Assembly: GCA_035646535.1 (NCBI GenBank)
Contig: DASRPD010000045.1
Location: forward strand, 1-6,305
Reading direction: 5' to 3'
Length of the DNA stretch: 6,305 nucleotides
DNA from: DASRPD01 sp035646535
Lineage (GTDB): Bacteria; Actinomycetota; Acidimicrobiia; IMCC26256; JANYLB01
Both the position numbers and the translations under genes were made by a program. The notes beneath the pieces are model-generated. The model was given only the letters and a program-made list of their open reading frames with translations, made no database searches and was not told the origin of the DNA. Shown one piece after another: positions 5,986 to 6,305 of the stretch; the stretch's first letter is position 1, and each line of letters opens with the position of its first letter.

Positions 5986-6059
5986 GGCGGGGTAGCTCAG
6001 TCGGTTAGAGCACACGGCTCATAATCGTGGTGTCGCGGGTTCGAGTCCCGCCCCCGCTA
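5986..6059 (+). tRNA. tRNA-Met, elongator type (anticodon CAT)
   Basis: The acceptor GGCGGGG (5986-5992) pairs with CCCCGCT (6052-6058), with a G-T pair at 1-72. The anticodon stem CACGG/TCGTG encloses CTCATAA with CAT at 6020-6022. The T arm is GCGGG-TTCGAGT-CCCGC and the discriminator is A6059; CCA is not encoded. The paired 1-72 position and the lack of three G-C pairs at the base of the anticodon stem rule out the initiator. The D-arm and anticodon-arm pattern and the tRNA-Thr neighbour (compare mycobacterial thrT-metT) favour elongator Met over a lysidine-modified tRNA-Ile(CAT). Confidence 0.9.
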
Positions 6060-6093
6060 CACAGCAACGCCCAGCATGACCCACCACACCCAT

Positions 6094-6143
6094 GGTCGGC
6101 TCGCCCGAGCGTCCGCCGACCGCGGAGGGGACACCCCGTCCGC
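6094..6143 (+). promoter_or_regulatory. two adjacent hairpins in the tuf leader
   Basis: The first structure pairs GGTCGG (6094-6099) with CCGACC (6116-6121) and contains a CTC/GAG inner stem (6100-6102 with 6107-6109). The second follows without a gap: GCGGA (6122-6126) pairs with TCCGC (6139-6143), then one G-G mismatch, then GGG/CCC around loop ACAC. Together they fill half of the 105-nt stretch between tRNA-Met and tuf and end 21 nt before the ATG. They could separate tRNA from mRNA or regulate tuf; the role is inferred. Confidence 0.45.
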
Positions 6144-6164
6144 CCTGAACGGAGACGATGAGAG

Positions 6165-6305
6165 ATGGCGAAGCAGAAGTTTGAGCGGAATAAGCCGCAT
6201 TTGAATATTGGGACGATGGGGCATATTGATCATGGTAAGACGACGTTGACGGCGGCGATCACGCGGGTGTTGGCGGATCGTGATTCGGCGACGACGGTGA
6301 TGCAG
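6165..6305 (+). CDS. tuf: elongation factor Tu, N-terminal 47 residues (3' cut by the window)
   Basis: EF-Tu is the GTPase that brings aminoacyl-tRNA to the ribosome. The visible start MAKQKFERNKPHLNIGTMGH aligns without a gap to EF-Tu, and GHIDHGKTT is the GTP-binding P-loop; Ile in HIDHGKT is common in actinobacteria. Met in GTMGH replaces the usual Ile or Val. ATG 6165 is preceded by GGAGA (6151-6155) and a GAGAG directly before it. Codon use differs sharply from the other genes: third positions are 33 G, 13 T, 1 C and 0 A. It lies directly downstream of tRNA-Thr and tRNA-Met, probably in the same transcript. If the usual order holds, rpmG, tRNA-Trp, secE and nusG may follow. Whether this is the only tuf copy cannot be told. 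Confidence 0.95.
   Translation, partial: MAKQKFERNKPHLNIGTMGHIDHGKTTLTAAITRVLADRDSATTVMQ

Noticed and set aside
5590..6015. Minus-strand open frame over tRNA-Thr and the acetyltransferase start
   Set aside because: It contains the LTDSNRRPLPYHGSALPTELRG-type sequence that results from translating a tRNA gene, and it overlaps the real GNAT frame.

Overview
This 6.3 kb window comes from a high-GC bacterium, most likely an actinobacterium and possibly Acidimicrobiia. The evidence is the base composition, the frequent GTG/TTG starts, a tRNA-Thr/tRNA-Met pair of actinobacterial type, and the EF-Tu N-terminus with HIDHGKT. The class assignment is inference. It looks like chromosomal core sequence: there is no transposase, integrase, CRISPR array or phage gene.

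Layout. (1) Positions 2-979 (+) hold the 3' part of a MidA/NDUFAF7-family methyltransferase that enters from upstream. (2) Positions 1105-3066 (+) hold a full-length acetyl-CoA synthetase. Its stop overlaps by 4 nt the GTG start of a 166-aa HAD phosphatase resembling the phosphatase half of polynucleotide kinase/phosphatase (3063-3563, +). (3) A convergent junction follows. On the minus strand, yajQ (4528-5016) is transcribed into a divergent PAPS-type sulfotransferase (3613-4503). (4) tRNA-Tyr(GTA) (5074-5157, +) diverges from yajQ. It is followed by two copies of a 39-bp element that can fold as a hairpin. (5) A minus-strand GNAT of the phosphinothricin/methionine-sulfoximine acetyltransferase type (5270-5854) lies between tRNA-Tyr and the next tRNAs. 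(6) tRNA-Thr(GGT), tRNA-Met(CAT) and the first 47 codons of tuf (EF-Tu) run off the right edge.

How the parts work together. The acs-phosphatase pair is probably one translationally coupled transcript. The yajQ-sulfotransferase pair is probably another. The right end is a translation locus. The order tRNA-Tyr ... tRNA-Thr-tRNA-Met-tuf resembles the widespread tRNA-tufB-secE-nusG neighbourhood, here split by an antisense acetyltransferase gene.

No clearly new multi-gene system was found. The points most worth a second look are these: the abrupt change in tuf to G/T-ending codons (33 G, 13 T, 1 C, 0 A in third positions); the paired hairpin repeats behind tRNA-Tyr, whose seven differences all fit one fold; two adjacent hairpins in the tuf leader; and the coupling of acetate activation to a PNKP-like phosphatase.
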